Source: Alphaproteobacteria bacterium (GTDB taxonomy: Bacteria; Pseudomonadota; Alphaproteobacteria; UBA6615). From it: a DNA stretch of 5,795 nucleotides. Position numbers and translations under genes: made by a program. Location of the stretch: the NCBI GenBank assembly GCA_013003285.1, contig JABDJY010000266.1, positions 1 to 5,795 of the forward strand, written 5' to 3'. Positions within the stretch are counted from its first letter, which is position 1. Each line of letters starts with the position of its first letter. Under the pieces are notes generated by a model, which made no database searches, had not been told where the DNA came from, and saw only the letters and a program-made list of their open reading frames with translations. Below are positions 5,470 through 5,795 of this stretch, one piece after another.

Positions 5470-5486
5470 CGCCGCTTGCGCGGCGC
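5469..5486 (+). terminator. GC-rich hairpin overlapping the stop codon of the exported protein
   Basis: GCGCCGC (5469-5475) and GCGGCGC (5480-5486) form a perfect 7-bp stem with a TTGC loop, starting at the last base of the TAG stop. No T-run follows; a C-rich tract does instead. It could pause transcription or protect the 3' end together with the larger palindrome just downstream. Confidence 0.4.
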
Positions 5487-5488
5487 GA

Positions 5489-5535
5489 CCCCCTCCCCAT
5501 CCCTCCCCCTTGAGGGGGAGGGTTAGGGAGGGGGG
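5489..5535. repeat. G/C-run palindrome with G-quadruplex motif on each strand
   Basis: C-runs at 5489-5509 (5, 4, 3 and 5 C) face G-runs at 5514-5535 (5, 3, 3 and 6 G). The arms pair as a 10-bp inner stem (5501-5510 with 5513-5522) and a 9-bp outer stem (5489-5497 with 5526-5534), separated by a short mismatch. It sits exactly between two convergent genes, where a bidirectional terminator or a dispersed intergenic palindrome is expected. From memory, similar C-run/G-run palindromes recur between genes of GC-rich alphaproteobacteria. Copy number in this genome cannot be seen here. Confidence 0.7.
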
Positions 5536-5543
5536 TGTCTAAT

Positions 5544-5549
5544 AAAAAA
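5544..5549 (-). terminator. U-run downstream of moaA, weak terminator candidate
   Basis: Six T on the minus strand lie about 55 nt beyond the moaA stop, shortly after a CC-TTCG-GG mini-hairpin (near 5559-5566). The stem is only two perfect pairs plus a possible bulged third, so it is not convincing as an intrinsic terminator by itself. The large palindrome lies directly beyond it for transcripts arriving from moaA. Confidence 0.25.
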
Positions 5550-5603
5550 GGCAGAGCCCGAAGGACGAGTTAATTTTGCGATAAACGTGAACGACGTCGC
5601 GGT

Positions 5604-5795
5604 TCAGCCGCCGGTCACGCTCATATGGCGGCCCACGGCGGGCTGGTTCAGCCGCCGGTCGATGATGAAATCATGGCCCTTGGGCTTGCGGGTGATGGCC
5701 TCGCGGATAGCCTGTTGCAGCGCCGCGTCATCGGTGTCGGTGCGCAAGGCGGCGCGCAGATCGGCCGCGTCGTCCTGGCCCAGGCACATATACAG
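5604..5795 (-). CDS. moaA: GTP 3',8-cyclase MoaA, C-terminal end (cut by window edge)
   Basis: The minus-strand frame is open to the right edge and ends at the TGA at 5604-5606, giving the last 63 residues of a longer protein. The stretch LYMCLGQDDAADLRAALR, followed by repeated acidic residues, AIREAITRKPKGHDF, and the ending GRHMSVTGG matches the C-terminal domain of MoaA. MoaA is the radical-SAM enzyme that, with MoaC, converts GTP to cyclic pyranopterin monophosphate in molybdenum cofactor synthesis. C6 of this fragment falls where a ligand of the second [4Fe-4S] cluster is expected. The terminal Gly-Gly, which enters the active site and is needed for activity in the family, is intact. 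The internal ATG at 5789 is not the true start. The radical-SAM CxxxCxxC part lies outside the window. Confidence 0.87.
   Translation of the reverse strand: MYMCLGQDDAADLRAALRTDTDDAALQQAIREAITRKPKGHDFIIDRRLNQPAVGRHMSVTGG

Noticed and set aside
1..5795. tRNA, rRNA, riboswitch, CRISPR array or anti-phage operon
   Set aside because: No cloverleaf, conserved rRNA segment, regularly spaced direct repeats or further defence-type proteins were seen on either strand.

Overview
The window looks like chromosome of a GC-rich alphaproteobacterium, plausibly Rhodospirillales-like. This rests on the high G+C of the core genes (44 of 60 bases are G or C at 2101-2160), the alphaproteobacterial style of the NAD kinase and the MoaA C-terminus, and a secreted protein of a type I associate with that group. 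The genus is a guess. There are five complete chromosomal genes, one foreign-looking gene, and two genes cut by the window edges. No tRNA, rRNA or CRISPR was seen.

Region 1 (1-~900) is an accessory patch. At the left edge is the very start of an IS110-family transposase, leaving leftward (32->1). Its leader carries a strong Shine-Dalgarno site and a 7-bp hairpin. Next comes a lone, AT-rich gene on the minus strand (254-751) encoding a SUKH-3-type immunity protein with no toxin gene visible beside it. Sampled stretches are 37-40% G+C, against about 70% in the core. Gene-poor flanks (33-253 and 752-949) hold short palindromes and recurring GTCCGCTTAT-like motifs that bracket the gene in inverted orientation.

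Region 2 (950-4761) is a minus-strand gene run, transcribed in the order nadK (NAD kinase) -> AstE/AspA-family zinc deacylase -> AbrB-type membrane protein -> glyoxalase II-like metallo-beta-lactamase-fold hydrolase. The first three are tightly packed (31-nt gap, then an 8-nt overlap), so they are probably one operon. The hydrolase follows after about 80 nt with its own good ribosome-binding site. NADP supply and glutathione-thioester hydrolysis are compatible housekeeping roles, but no shared pathway for the four genes is proven.

Region 3 (4762-5795) starts with an intergenic region of about 200 bp. From it a small exported protein of unknown function (4969-5469, plus) diverges from nadK. 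It converges on the C-terminal end of moaA (5604-5795, minus, cut by the right edge), which encodes the GTP 3',8-cyclase of molybdenum cofactor synthesis. Between the convergent genes lies a striking G/C-run palindrome that has a four-run G-quadruplex motif on each strand.

The items most worth following up are the IS110-adjacent orphan immunity gene, the possible IS110 noncoding (bridge) RNA region, and the double-stranded G-quadruplex palindrome. I see no clear undescribed multi-gene system.
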